Assembly (NCBI RefSeq): GCF_000317285.1
Contig: NZ_AJLN01000116.1
Coordinates: forward strand, 1-64,000
Direction: 5' to 3'
DNA: 64,000 nucleotides
Origin: Chlorogloeopsis fritschii PCC 6912
Lineage (GTDB): Bacteria > Cyanobacteriota > Cyanobacteriia > Cyanobacteriales > Nostocaceae
In this document: one piece after another, positions 17,818-27,353 of the stretch
Position numbering within the stretch: the first letter of the stretch is position 1
How the letters are laid out: every line of letters begins with the position of its first letter
Position numbers and translations under genes: made by a program
Notes under the pieces: generated by a model
Databases searched by the model: none
The model's input: only the letters and a program-made list of their open reading frames with translations
Told to the model about the DNA's origin: nothing

Positions 17818-18972
17818 ATGTTCAGCGGCATGAAATTCCAACTGTTCTTAGCCTCTTTATTTTCCCAGATGAAAGGACGCCATTGGTGGTTTGGTATCAT
17901 TTTATGGATTGCACTAATAGCACCAGCACAAGCATCTGTAATCTTGCGCGTCGCGATTGAGCGGGATGTCAATCAGGTAAAAGTTGGCAGTTCCACAACT
18001 GCGATCGTCAAGGATGGTAGCGGTAAGACTCTGGGACAATTGCCGGCGATGAATTCATACTATGCCCAAGCGGTTCCTGGCGGCGTTGCTTTGGATAGGT
18101 GGAAATCTCCTTTATTTTGGATTGAACCTGAAGGTAAGGGATTTGTTTATATAGGCGATCGCTGGTATCGAGGCAGAACTTTAGTTGTTCCCACAGAAAA
18201 AGGTTTAACTGCCGTTAACTGGGTAGATTTAGAAGAGTATCTCTACAGCGTGCTCGGTGGCGAAGTAGACGCCAGATGGCCACAAGAAGCCCTCAAAGCC
18301 CAAGCGATCGCCGCTCGTACTTATGCCCTTTACAAGCGAGAAAAAGAACGCAATAATCCCATTTATGATTTAGGAAAAACTCCCGATCGCTGGCAGATTT
18401 ACAAAGGCGTAATTAGCGAATCTCCCACTACCTATGCTGCTGTCGATGGTACAGCCGGGAAAGTTCTCACCTACCAAAATCGAATTATTCTCTCAGCTTT
18501 CCATGCTTGTTCCGGTGGACATACTGAAAACGTCGAAGATGTTTGGGGAAACCCTCTGCCTTACCTGCGTGCAGTGCCAGACTTCGATCAGAATATTCAA
18601 CAGTGCAACTGGGTGAGAAGCTTTTCTCCAGCGGAAATTAGTGCGAAATTTCCAGAAGTAGGCAACGTCAAACAGATAATTCCAGAGAAGCGATCGCGTT
18701 ACGGTAGTGTTAAAAGCTTGAAAATCGTCGGCGATAAGGGCGAAAAAATGCTCAAAGGCGAAGAGGTGCGTACTGCCTTAAAGCTAAGAAGCACGCGCTT
18801 TAATGTCTCCAACGGCAATGGTGCTTTCATACTTCAAGGACTCGGCTTTGGTCATGGTATAGGCATGAGTCAATGGGGAGCCTATAATTTGGCTAGACAG
18901 GGAGCCAACCACCTGCAAATTTTGGGACATTACTACAAAGGTGTAGCTCTGTCGCCAATTAAGGTGAAATGA
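17818..18972 (+). CDS. SpoIID/LytB domain protein
   Basis: 384 residues with an N-terminal hydrophobic signal/anchor (about 25-42, ending APAQASV), then the SpoIID/LytB domain: WPQEALKAQAIAARTYAL, an AFHACSGGHTENVEDVWG segment and the terminal GHGIGMSQWGAYNLARQG. SpoIID of Bacillus is a peptidoglycan glycosylase; in cyanobacteria such proteins are probably periplasmic cell-wall enzymes or regulators. The stop codon TGA is followed at once by a GGGGTTAGGGGCTAG repeat. Confidence 0.9.
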   Translation: MFSGMKFQLFLASLFSQMKGRHWWFGIILWIALIAPAQASVILRVAIERDVNQVKVGSSTTAIVKDGSGKTLGQLPAMNSYYAQAVPGGVALDRWKSPLFWIEPEGKGFVYIGDRWYRGRTLVVPTEKGLTAVNWVDLEEYLYSVLGGEVDARWPQEALKAQAIAARTYALYKREKERNNPIYDLGKTPDRWQIYKGVISESPTTYAAVDGTAGKVLTYQNRIILSAFHACSGGHTENVEDVWGNPLPYLRAVPDFDQNIQQCNWVRSFSPAEISAKFPEVGNVKQIIPEKRSRYGSVKSLKIVGDKGEKMLKGEEVRTALKLRSTRFNVSNGNGAFILQGLGFGHGIGMSQWGAYNLARQGANHLQILGHYYKGVALSPIKVK

Positions 18973-18973
18973 G

Positions 18974-19216
18974 GGGTTAGGGGCTAGAGGCTAGGGGTTA
19001 GAAGAGGACACGGGGACAATGAGAGATGGGGAAGATGGGGTAGCTGGGGGAGTAAACGTGAATAACGATTCTCCCCTTTCTCCACGGCAGTTGCTACAAG
19101 TCTCTTAACCCGCAAGGGCGCACTGCCTCCCCTGCTGCACATCTCCCCTTGCTCTCTTCTTCCCTCTCCTGCTCCTGGTGCTTCTTTCCTAGTCCCTAGT
19201 CCCTAGTTCCTAGTCC
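18974..19216. repeat. Long imperfect hairpin of CTAGGGG and CCCTAGT repeats
   Basis: The left end (18974-19005) is GGTTAGGGGCTAGAGGCTAG-like; the right end (about 19188-19215) is CTAGTCCCTAGTCCCTAGTT-like, so the two ends can pair across about 180 bases. Inside is a module GAGTAAACGTGAATAACGAT with C-rich flank (19050-19075) repeated at 42672-42697. It separates convergent genes. Confidence 0.65.
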
Positions 19217-20503
19217 CTAGTTCCCTTCCTCAAGCCGCCTTTGCCATTCAGCGTCAATTTGTGCAGTATTCTCAACTTCCTGCTCTAGTAAATCAGTTTC
19301 AGTCGAGTACACTAAATCTTCTTTACCGATAAATTTTTCCGCTGCAAACTGTTTTGCATAAGCAATTTTTTCTTGCAACTGGGGATCTGGGCTTTCTAAT
19401 ACCATTGCTCGTGCTTGTCGTTGGCGATTACGTTCGGTAATTTTGCGATTGCGCCACTGAATCCAGAAATAACGCACTAATGGTATCGCTAAAAAACCTG
19501 TGCCGTAACCTAAAAGCAGCCAGTAAAACCCTTGTACAAAAGCGACTAGCCCACCCAAAGCAGCGGCGGCGGTGCCATCTCTCAACAAACTTCCCAAAAT
19601 CAAAGCACCAACAAAATTGACTGCGCCCAATCCAGCACTCAAGAGAATTTGCCCAGAAGAAGCGGCGCTAAAACGCCAGCGGAATTCTTGCAAATAGGAT
19701 TGTAATGAGCGACGACGCTTTTTTGTGACACTAACTTGTAATTCTGGAAAGTGATATACAATCTGTCCTTGAGGACTTACTTCTGGACGTCCATTAAAGC
19801 GAGTGAGTACGGGCAACATATAGTCCTCATACTCTTGTTGATAAGTCTCACCAATATCATCCAGGTAAGGCGCGATTTGTTCGGCTACGACTGCACCTTG
19901 ATTGTTGCGAATCACCGCAGCAATTTCTTGCCAGCGCCGCTCTTCTAGGTTAGCGTTGGGATTGCCATCACCAAACAAGAACGAAAACACAGATTCCAAG
20001 AAATTCAATTTGTTTTCTCTTTGTTCTCGTTGTCGCTGGTAGGAGTAAGTATCATAATTGGGGCTAAGATACCAGAATAAATTTGGGAAATAGAAAAAAC
20101 CTCCTCCAAAATCACCGCCGCGATCGCCACTATCACGATCTGAATTAGCAGACATAATGATAATGAGAATGGCGATATAAATTAAGGCGATAGAAACAAT
20201 TAAGAAAATGCCAAAGGAAATACGAATTACGTAGAATAGCACTTTCCAGATTTTTTTCCACCATTCCTGCAGCTGCAACCGCAAATATTTATTGCGTAAA
20301 ATATCCCGAAAATTTCGCGGAAAGAGGTAAACAATATCACCTGTTTCTGCAACCTGCATATGTCCGCCAGCTTCAGAGGCAAGGGCTAATAACCCTTGAT
20401 TGGCTATTTCAACATTCAATCCGGCTTGGGTTGCCACATCTCCCACAGTGACGCGGTAACCCAATCGTTCTACAGCTTGCATAATGGTGGGATTGAGAGC
20501 CAT
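19217..20503 (-). CDS. Conserved membrane protein, plant At5g03900-like
   Basis: 428 residues with no catalytic motif that I can name. The N-terminal about 70 residues look like a winged-helix fold (VERLGYRVTVGDVATQAGLN, ending IVYLFPRNFRDILR). Hydrophobic helices occur at about 90-115 and 290-345, and a Gly/Asp/Tyr-rich loop lies between. The C-terminus is a charged helix. The general pattern resembles a conserved cyanobacterial and chloroplast protein (Arabidopsis At5g03900 annotated in iron-sulfur biosynthesis), but I recall that only loosely. Just downstream of a HEAT-repeat gene on the same strand (49-base gap), so they may be co-transcribed. Confidence 0.7.
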   Translation of the reverse strand: MALNPTIMQAVERLGYRVTVGDVATQAGLNVEIANQGLLALASEAGGHMQVAETGDIVYLFPRNFRDILRNKYLRLQLQEWWKKIWKVLFYVIRISFGIFLIVSIALIYIAILIIIMSANSDRDSGDRGGDFGGGFFYFPNLFWYLSPNYDTYSYQRQREQRENKLNFLESVFSFLFGDGNPNANLEERRWQEIAAVIRNNQGAVVAEQIAPYLDDIGETYQQEYEDYMLPVLTRFNGRPEVSPQGQIVYHFPELQVSVTKKRRRSLQSYLQEFRWRFSAASSGQILLSAGLGAVNFVGALILGSLLRDGTAAAALGGLVAFVQGFYWLLLGYGTGFLAIPLVRYFWIQWRNRKITERNRQRQARAMVLESPDPQLQEKIAYAKQFAAEKFIGKEDLVYSTETDLLEQEVENTAQIDAEWQRRLEEGN

Positions 20504-20552
20504 TGCTCTTCCCTCCTAATGAAAAGAACTCTCCTTTTCTTAGTTTGACATT

Positions 20553-21473
20553 CTACTCCCATATCTGGTGGTGGGTTTTTGGGTAGTTAACTCGCCATTT
20601 AGGACTAGGTGCAAGATATGATTTTACTCGTGTGAGTCTCTCCTTCTGCAAGGCAGTAAGGGGATCTTGAACAGAGGTAATTGCTTCTTGACGGAATTTT
20701 AATGAGGGGGTTCGCAGTACTTTTAAAGCTCTTTCCAAACTTGAGACAGCCCGATCCAATTCTGAACTGGATAATTGCTTGATATCCTCTTGCAAACTCA
20801 AGCCGATGATACTCACAGCATAAGCCGCAGTGTTGCGAACTGTTTCATCTGGATCTTGCAAACGAGTAACTAAGGCAGGTAGAGCAGGTGCAGAGGGTGT
20901 GCCAATATAGCCTAAAGCAGAGGCTGCATTCACCCGCATCCACATATCTTTATCTTCTAAGGCTTTGATGAGAGCAGGTACAGCAGATGCCGCATCTTTT
21001 CCCATCGCGCGTAAAGCATGGGTTGCGCTGTAACGTTCCCATTGCTTATCGCTATTTAAAGCGCTGATAAAGTAAGGAATGTAGGCTTTTCTGCCAATTT
21101 TTTCAATCGCTTGGACTACATAAGAACGAACAGTAGGATCTTTGTCACCAATTGTTCGCATCAGAACAATTGCAGCTTCGGATGCAGCTGGGCCAATTTT
21201 ACCAAGAGTCATTGCTGCACCAGCACGCATTTGGGGATCGCTATCCTGCAAAGCTTTAATTAAGGCGGGAACAGCGGGCTTGCCTACAGATGCTAAATAA
21301 TCTACCGCAGCAGAACGTTGTTGGGGATTCTTTAAGCGTTGAATATAAGAGTTAATTTGTGTTTGTGATTGTGCCCAAGTAGAATTGAGTGCTAGTAAAG
21401 GTGATGACAGGCACAAGCAAGCGATCGCAACATGGAAGCGCAGTTTATAAGTATATCTGTTCATAGGCATCAT
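20553..21473 (-). CDS. Secreted HEAT-repeat protein
   Basis: Signal peptide (about 1-35, hydrophobic stretch and STWAQSQ) followed by about six HEAT-like helical repeats of the PBS-lyase type, for example VPALIKALQDSDPQMRAGAA and VPALIKALEDKDMWMRVNAA. The C-terminal 70 residues are a different helical segment. HEAT solenoids bind partners; the signal peptide argues for the periplasm, against a phycobilin-lyase role. Confidence 0.85.
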   Translation of the reverse strand: MMPMNRYTYKLRFHVAIACLCLSSPLLALNSTWAQSQTQINSYIQRLKNPQQRSAAVDYLASVGKPAVPALIKALQDSDPQMRAGAAMTLGKIGPAASEAAIVLMRTIGDKDPTVRSYVVQAIEKIGRKAYIPYFISALNSDKQWERYSATHALRAMGKDAASAVPALIKALEDKDMWMRVNAASALGYIGTPSAPALPALVTRLQDPDETVRNTAAYAVSIIGLSLQEDIKQLSSSELDRAVSSLERALKVLRTPSLKFRQEAITSVQDPLTALQKERLTRVKSYLAPSPKWRVNYPKTHHQIWE

Positions 21474-21654
21474 TTTGGGTTTGGAAACAAGTTTTCAGTT
21501 GGTTGCGATCGCGCTTAGGTATAGTAAAGACAAGTACAAGTACGCAATTATCAAGGGCAATCCAGCCCTCGCCACGCTAGCACACACGACTTGAAAACCG
21601 ACATGACTGTTCCGATGTTTCTATAGAACTCATATTAAAAAATGATGCTTGCTT

Positions 21655-22023
21655 TTATTTTTGCCAGACTACTAATATCACTCCAAGAACGATAAAGCTC
21701 AAGCCTGCAAGACGCACAAGGGGAATAGCTTCCCTAAAAATAAAGTAACCTAGCAACACTGAAAAAACATAAACTAGCGATATGGAAGGCCCGGCAACGC
21801 TCAAATTAACTCTAGTTAAAAGGAGTATATAGGCTAAAGCGCCTAGAGCGTAGCAGGTTAGCCCTAATAAAAGTTCGGGTATTGTGACAATACTAAGAAT
21901 GTGATTGATGGTATTCGCTATGTTAACTCTGCCTAACTTAAGTGCCCCAGCTTTTAAAAAAAATTGCCCTGCTACACTAGCTAAGACTGACATTAAAAGT
22001 AAAACAAATTCTTGCGGTGTCAC
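21655..22023 (-). CDS. Small EamA/SMR-like membrane transporter
   Basis: 122 residues with four hydrophobic helices in the small-multidrug-resistance/EamA half-transporter layout, including the AGPSISLVYVFSVLLGYFIF helix and a final VLGVILVVWQK. In polysaccharide loci similar proteins (ArnE/ArnF-like) flip polyprenyl-linked sugars. Position at the end of the polysaccharide island fits that role, but drug export cannot be excluded. Confidence 0.75.
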   Translation of the reverse strand: MTPQEFVLLLMSVLASVAGQFFLKAGALKLGRVNIANTINHILSIVTIPELLLGLTCYALGALAYILLLTRVNLSVAGPSISLVYVFSVLLGYFIFREAIPLVRLAGLSFIVLGVILVVWQK

Positions 22024-22130
22024 AGAAACATCCTTTAAAGTAATTCATTTTAGAGAATATCTAAATGGCTGCTTTTATTCAATTGTTTAGGAGGGGTTCG
22101 GCAATACAATTTTTTTATTTTTACAAAAAA

Positions 22131-23357
22131 CTAGCGAGAAATAATCTCTACAGGAATTTCTAGAGGTTTAGCATTTTTATCATTAAACCAAGCAACATAC
22201 TCTTTTACCATTGTTAAAACCAAAGTATATTTTCCTGGGTTATCAGGCAATTTTAGGGTTGCGTTCAATTTGATTAAGCCACGCACAGGCAGACTTCCTG
22301 GCAAGGGAGTACGTTCACCGTCGAATACAATTACTTTGCCATTATCATCTAGCCAGTGATAAGAAAGATTAACAGGATTAGTACCTGCATTCTTCCAGAC
22401 GAAATTACTAGTGTTTTTTACTATCAGCGGAATTTTGACTGTTTCACCGCTCTTACCGGATTTAAATGGCTCCATTATTTGGATCTCTTGAGCAAATTGG
22501 CGGTTATCCTCCACTATTACCGTAATAAAGGAATACTCAACATCACTATTTTTTGGAAACTCATTGACTCCTTCAGCTATCAAATCAAATATCAGTTTGT
22601 AAGTTCCTGGCTCGTCAGGAGATAAGATAGAAGCAATGGCATTGGTTGTTTCATATTGTTTAGGTGTACCAGAAACATAAAGCCTTACCTCTTTGACTAG
22701 CTGGTTATTTTTGTCAAAGAATTGACATCTTACACGTACCTCACCTTTTTTAAGAGCAGACTCATAACCAAACCATCTTGATACACCTGTGTTTTCAAGT
22801 TCAGCTTTAAAAATTTTTTCAGACCCTATTCCAACTGAAATTAAGGAATTAATAGGTTGATTTTTTTCGTCTAAAACTTGTTTAATGACTCCACTCAAAC
22901 CTTGAACATAAAACTCATTATCTATAGGTGGTTTAATAATTTTGTGAAACAAAGCATTTGTATGTCTTGCTATTTGGGTATCTTTTAATTCCCAAAATCG
23001 GTATTCATAAGCAGCATGATTTGTAGGAATGGGAATTGAATCCCAATCTCTACCTGGTGAAGAACCAAAAGCACCTACAGTTTGAGTGTACACAGAAAAA
23101 ATTAAAATAATTGAAAATATGTAACCACTTCTAAATCCTTTATTGCATTGTTTTATAAATTTATTACCTAAATAATAATTAATCAAATAACAAGTTGCAG
23201 GCAGGATATCAGTCATGAACCTTGGTCCATAACACCAACCAGCGGACCAAATTTTGTAAAAGCAATAACTAAAAAACAAAAATACAGAGCCGATAGTTAA
23301 ACATCCTATCAATTGTTCATCTTTGCCAAACCTTAACTTAAAAACTTGATATGTTCG
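22131..23357 (-). pseudogene. 5'-truncated membrane protein with two tandem beta-sandwich domains
   Basis: The frame begins with a weak TTG (23312) inside an open reading frame that stays open to about 23357 (TYQVFKLRFGKDEQL), so the true N-terminus is missing. What remains is two hydrophobic helices with GPRFMTDILPATCYL, as in the C-terminal part of polytopic mannosyl/arabinosyl-type transferases, then a hydrophilic tail with two copies of a beta-sandwich domain (about 165-270 and 280-393; motif W-L-D-D-N-G ... P-G-K-Y-T-L ... V-A-W-F). The 5' part was apparently lost in the deletion that also truncated the GT2 stub just upstream. Translation of the remnant is possible but is unlikely to give an active enzyme. 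Confidence 0.65.
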
Positions 23358-23470
23358 TCATCCACTATAATGATTTCACAATCTTTAACTGGAGATGCTT
23401 TGACAGCTTCAACTACCTGGCAAATAGTCCCCATTTCATTAAAACAGGGAATAACTACAGATAACTTCAT
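23333..23470 (-). pseudogene. N-terminal stub of a GT2 glycosyltransferase
   Basis: An ATG at 23470 opens a 45-codon frame that reads as a canonical GT2 start: MKLSVVIPCFNEMGTICQVV then, 12 residues later, EIIIVDD. Right after the first acidic VDD motif the sequence changes to EHIKFLS and stops. GT2 enzymes would continue with GS-D-G-T. This is the left side of a deletion junction; the right side is the remnant of the membrane protein at 22131. The stub cannot be catalytic. Confidence 0.8.
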
Positions 23471-23674
23471 TTCAGCTATTAACTCCTATTGCCCACACCA
23501 CACACATTATTTGTTTCTGAAGTAAAATCTTTAAGTTCGTTCTAGTCTTTCCTGATTAATTATTCAATCATCTGATTTTTTCAAAATTTTATAATACTAT
23601 GGTTATTTAATTACATTAAATTATCTTATATATCGAGTAAATAAGTGAAGTATTAGCATAAGAAAAGTTTACAC

Positions 23675-23706
23675 CTAAACATTATGCATATCTGCATAAT
23701 GTTTAG
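23675..23706. terminator. Perfect 14-base stem hairpin
   Basis: CTAAACATTATGCA and its exact complement surround a TATC loop. It lies about 100 bases after the stop of the methyltransferase gene (minus strand), where a terminator is expected; it is only weakly T-rich on that side. The rest of the 23471-23804 gap is AT-rich with no gene. Confidence 0.45.
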
Positions 23707-23804
23707 TAATTTTAAAAACATTATCTGTCAGGGCTTTCAAGGATTTAATTGGTGGGACGATCACATCTTGAACATCGCTGTCATCTGCTGTATTTGATAA
23801 TTTG

Positions 23805-24959
23805 TTACTTAGTTACGGCATAAAGGTAGCTTATCCACCATTTACCAGATGAAAAGTCTTGCTGAATATCTACGACTTTGCCTCCACAATCATTAATCAA
23901 CTGTAAAACCACTTCTTTAGGAACGCAATGCATTTCCATACGTGGCACAAAATGCTGATTATTAGCTCTTTCTTGCTTAGGATTTGTAAGCTTGCGGTAG
24001 AAATTTAAAATTATATTACCTATGTCCTTACCTTGATTTACTTCTTCAACTTTGACAGGAATTTTAATTGTTTTAGAACCCTTGTCCTTAAACCAAGCTA
24101 CTCCCTCGTGAACCATATCTAGTTCTAGAATATAGTTACCTGCTTCTTTAGGAGTAGAAATGGCGAGCATAAATTCGACTTCTTCTAATGGCTGCAAACT
24201 CTTTAACAAAGGTTCTCTCCCATCATCATTGACAACAATTTCTCCAGATTCATTCAACCAATGGTTACCTAAATTAATGTAGTGTTTTTCATTAGACTCT
24301 CCAGAGGATTTCCAAGTAACATTACTAAGATTTTTAACTTTGACTTTAATAGTAGTTGTGGAACCAGGTTTTACAATATTCAATGGTTCTTGCAAAGTAA
24401 TCTCTGCCCTGTATGCAGCATCTTCTAAACTCTCAAGGTTTTCAATAGGAGCTAATTCACTTGGAATTTGAAAAACTAGTAAACCGTTAGGGGCAAGAAT
24501 TCTCACAAATTCTTTCAAATAGTTCATGCTATACTCTGGCATGATGTGTTGAAGAACTATTCTCGAATAGATAAAATCGAAGTAGTTATCATCATAAGTT
24601 CTCAAGTTATCTGAGTCATTAACATAGTATTTACATTTTTGTTGATAGCGATTATATTTGTTGGCAAGTGCAATCATTGACGGAGCAATGTCTACACCAA
24701 CACATTCATCGAAGTAACGGCACAGCGCTTGAGTGAGCCTGCCAACACCACAACCAAAATCTAAAGCTCTTTTTCGCGAGTAAGAAACGCCTAATTGCTT
24801 AAGATATTTCAAAACACCTTCGATTTCTTCTTCACCCGACTTAAAAAACTCCTCTAATTCCCACTTATTCCCTTTTTTTGCTGGATCGGACAAGATTGAC
24901 CAAAGAGGATCTTGTTTGCCAAATTCATTCCAATGTTTTTGCAACTCATTGATTTCCAT
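23805..24959 (-). CDS. SAM-dependent methyltransferase with C-terminal-side beta-sandwich domain
   Basis: Class I methyltransferase (about 45-170): DFGCGVGRLTQAL is the SAM-binding loop, and GVDIAPSMI and FIYSRIVLQHI follow in order. After it comes a beta-sandwich domain (about 205-325) with WLNESGEIV, an R-E-P-L-L turn and AGNYILELDMVHEGVAWFKD. A last segment (EMHCVPKEVVLQLINDCGGK and WWISYLYAV) looks like a methyltransferase C-terminal strand, so the beta domain is inserted. The same beta domain appears in the truncated protein just downstream. Probably modifies a polysaccharide or its carrier. Confidence 0.85.
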   Translation of the reverse strand: MEINELQKHWNEFGKQDPLWSILSDPAKKGNKWELEEFFKSGEEEIEGVLKYLKQLGVSYSRKRALDFGCGVGRLTQALCRYFDECVGVDIAPSMIALANKYNRYQQKCKYYVNDSDNLRTYDDNYFDFIYSRIVLQHIMPEYSMNYLKEFVRILAPNGLLVFQIPSELAPIENLESLEDAAYRAEITLQEPLNIVKPGSTTTIKVKVKNLSNVTWKSSGESNEKHYINLGNHWLNESGEIVVNDDGREPLLKSLQPLEEVEFMLAISTPKEAGNYILELDMVHEGVAWFKDKGSKTIKIPVKVEEVNQGKDIGNIILNFYRKLTNPKQERANNQHFVPRMEMHCVPKEVVLQLINDCGGKVVDIQQDFSSGKWWISYLYAVTK

Positions 24960-25013
24960 AATTTTTCTCCTATTTGTCTGCTCATGAAAAGCAGAAATAA
25001 TGACAAGATTTTC

Positions 25014-27353
25014 TTAGGCGTATTTAGTATTATTTTCTTCTAGACAAGATATTAGATTACTTAAATATTTATTGATTGTAGTTTGTGTAAAAAAACTTCT
25101 TCTTTTTCGCTGTGCAGCGATCGCTTTTGTTCTTAGTGATTTATCCTTAACAAGCAACTTTGCCAGTGCCGCTACTTGCACCAAATCTTCCTTACTCGTG
25201 AACATTAGCCCAGCTTCACCTAATGTTTCTGGCACAGCACTGCTTTTATAAGCTAGAACAGGAACATCAAACCACATTGCCTCAACTAGTGGCACGCAAA
25301 AACCTTCATGCTCGCTCATTGACCAAAATAAGTTTGCAGTTCTATAAAATGCTAATAGTTGGGCATCGTTAATTTTTCCTGGAATCATTACATATTGGCT
25401 CAAATCCAAACTTTTAATAATCTTCATTACATGACAATAGTATGGATCGTTGATGTCGCCGCCTCCCACTAAAATAAGTCGTGCTTGGGCGTCCATTGTC
25501 AGGTAATGGTCAAAAGCTTTCAATAAATCGTCTTGACGCTTATTTGGCGAGAATCGACCTACAAACAGCAGATTAGTTTTACCATCTTGTAATTGCTGCA
25601 TTAATGCAGCATCCGCAGGCATATCCCATTTGCTAGGGTTAACAGTGATAGGTAAAATTCCCGGTTGAGCAAACCCAGATGCGATAAGTTCATCTGCATT
25701 GTAAGCAGAAACTCCTACTGATAAGGGGAAGTGTTGAGCTAATTGTTTGAGATCGGCTCGACCTTTTTCTAGAAGTTGGGCAACCTCTGGGCGATATGGT
25801 ACAAAAAACTCAGCCGGTGTAATGTTGTGATAAATTAGGCATTTAGCACCTGGATGAGCGATCGCATAATCTGTAACTTCACAACCAATTGAGTGATGAT
25901 AAATTAACCCTGCTTGAGGACTAATTTTTTGTGGCTGAAATTGTTTTCCCTCATCAGCAACTGCCGGATCTAGATGTTCGACAAAAATATCTGACTTATA
26001 CCCTAAATCGCGTAAACGGTCTCTAATTAATCGGGCTTGATTAGAAATTGCATCTCCATAGGTAAAGCCAGCTAATAATTGATGAATTTCTTGAAGTCTT
26101 TTTCTTTGTGACTTGTTGGAAACAGTAGTTGGTTTTTCAGATAATCCAAGTACAGTTTCATAACGATCAATTACTTTATCCCATACTGCTTTTTCTTGAG
26201 CATAGGCTTGACCATTTGCTCCATAAATTGCCAGATACTCATCTCCAATCTGGTCAACTTTCGCAAATAATTCAGCCCATTGAGTTTCTGTTCTTGCTAG
26301 CCAGCCCCCTTTTGAACTTTCAACGGCTAGTGCAGTTGCTAAACAATCTTGATGGACAGCAACAGGTCGTTTGTAAAACCAAGCTTCCATGATGACGCGA
26401 GAGTAGCTTTCATTCCGACTTGGTTGGAACAAAGCTAAACAATTGGCTAGTAATGTTTCTTTCTCATTTTCTTGTACTAAGCCTAAATCAACCACACCGG
26501 GAATAGAGCCATTAAAAGATGTATTACCTGGCCCAGCAAGAACTAATCTTAAATTAGAGTCTGGATATTTCTGCTTAAAAATTGCATAGGACTTGACTAA
26601 AAAATCTGTATTTTTTGTTGAATCTCGACGACCAAGGTAAAGGATAAAACGCTCTTGCTTGACTGGAAAATCACCTACATGGGTAAGAGTAGGATCGTAA
26701 TGTTGCCTAGCCTCCACACCTTGACCTACCATAATGCTTTTTGGAATAATTCCCGGACCATACATATTAAATGCCAGTTGAGCCTCGCCCTCACTATTAA
26801 AAAGTAACCCCTTTGCTGCATGAAAAATTTTAGTAACTTGGGGCAAGTAAGCATAAACTTCATTGTGCAAACAAGGTTGTAAGAAGGCACGCTCGGCAAC
26901 AATCGGCAATCCGTTCAATATCGGGCCATAAAGATAGGGTAGAAATAAAAATGCTTGATATTTTTCTTGATGAATTTCTAAGTAATTTTGCAGCTGAGTA
27001 GAATTTATATTTTCTTCGCAAAATATAGCAGCTTCTTCTGGGCTAACCGGGTTTAGTCCAGGTTTTAGATCGGAAGATGGCAAGCTTAACATGAAGCTAT
27101 TGACCCGATTGAAACTATCGGCATTGCGACGATCTACCTGAAAACGTCTAATTTTTACACCCTCATCCTGGCTTAATCCGGCTTGCAGGTGGTTAACTCC
27201 CCAGTCATCAAAGAATGATTGACAACAAGTTGTCAACACCTCAACTTTATGTCCTCTACTTGCAAGGCGCGTGGCTATTTGCCAAGCTTGTTGCTCTGCT
27301 CCTCCTTTTAAATTTTTACCGAACCATGTAGTTACAATTGCCAACGGCTTCAT
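25014..27353 (-). CDS. Tandem GT4 glycosyltransferase (two GT-B modules)
   Basis: 779 residues, two GT4 units fused. Module 1 (about 1-405) has a GGAEQQAW acceptor-side loop, YLGRRDSTKN and the E-x7-E motif in NESYSRVIMEAW. Module 2 (about 415-779) has FVGRFSPNKRQDDLLKAF and EHEGFCVPLVEAMWFDVPVL. Both carry E-x7-E nucleotide-sugar motifs, so both could be active and add two sugars in succession. ATGA overlap with the upstream methyltransferase implies translational coupling. Confidence 0.92.
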   Translation of the reverse strand: MKPLAIVTTWFGKNLKGGAEQQAWQIATRLASRGHKVEVLTTCCQSFFDDWGVNHLQAGLSQDEGVKIRRFQVDRRNADSFNRVNSFMLSLPSSDLKPGLNPVSPEEAAIFCEENINSTQLQNYLEIHQEKYQAFLFLPYLYGPILNGLPIVAERAFLQPCLHNEVYAYLPQVTKIFHAAKGLLFNSEGEAQLAFNMYGPGIIPKSIMVGQGVEARQHYDPTLTHVGDFPVKQERFILYLGRRDSTKNTDFLVKSYAIFKQKYPDSNLRLVLAGPGNTSFNGSIPGVVDLGLVQENEKETLLANCLALFQPSRNESYSRVIMEAWFYKRPVAVHQDCLATALAVESSKGGWLARTETQWAELFAKVDQIGDEYLAIYGANGQAYAQEKAVWDKVIDRYETVLGLSEKPTTVSNKSQRKRLQEIHQLLAGFTYGDAISNQARLIRDRLRDLGYKSDIFVEHLDPAVADEGKQFQPQKISPQAGLIYHHSIGCEVTDYAIAHPGAKCLIYHNITPAEFFVPYRPEVAQLLEKGRADLKQLAQHFPLSVGVSAYNADELIASGFAQPGILPITVNPSKWDMPADAALMQQLQDGKTNLLFVGRFSPNKRQDDLLKAFDHYLTMDAQARLILVGGGDINDPYYCHVMKIIKSLDLSQYVMIPGKINDAQLLAFYRTANLFWSMSEHEGFCVPLVEAMWFDVPVLAYKSSAVPETLGEAGLMFTSKEDLVQVAALAKLLVKDKSLRTKAIAAQRKRRSFFTQTTINKYLSNLISCLEENNTKYA

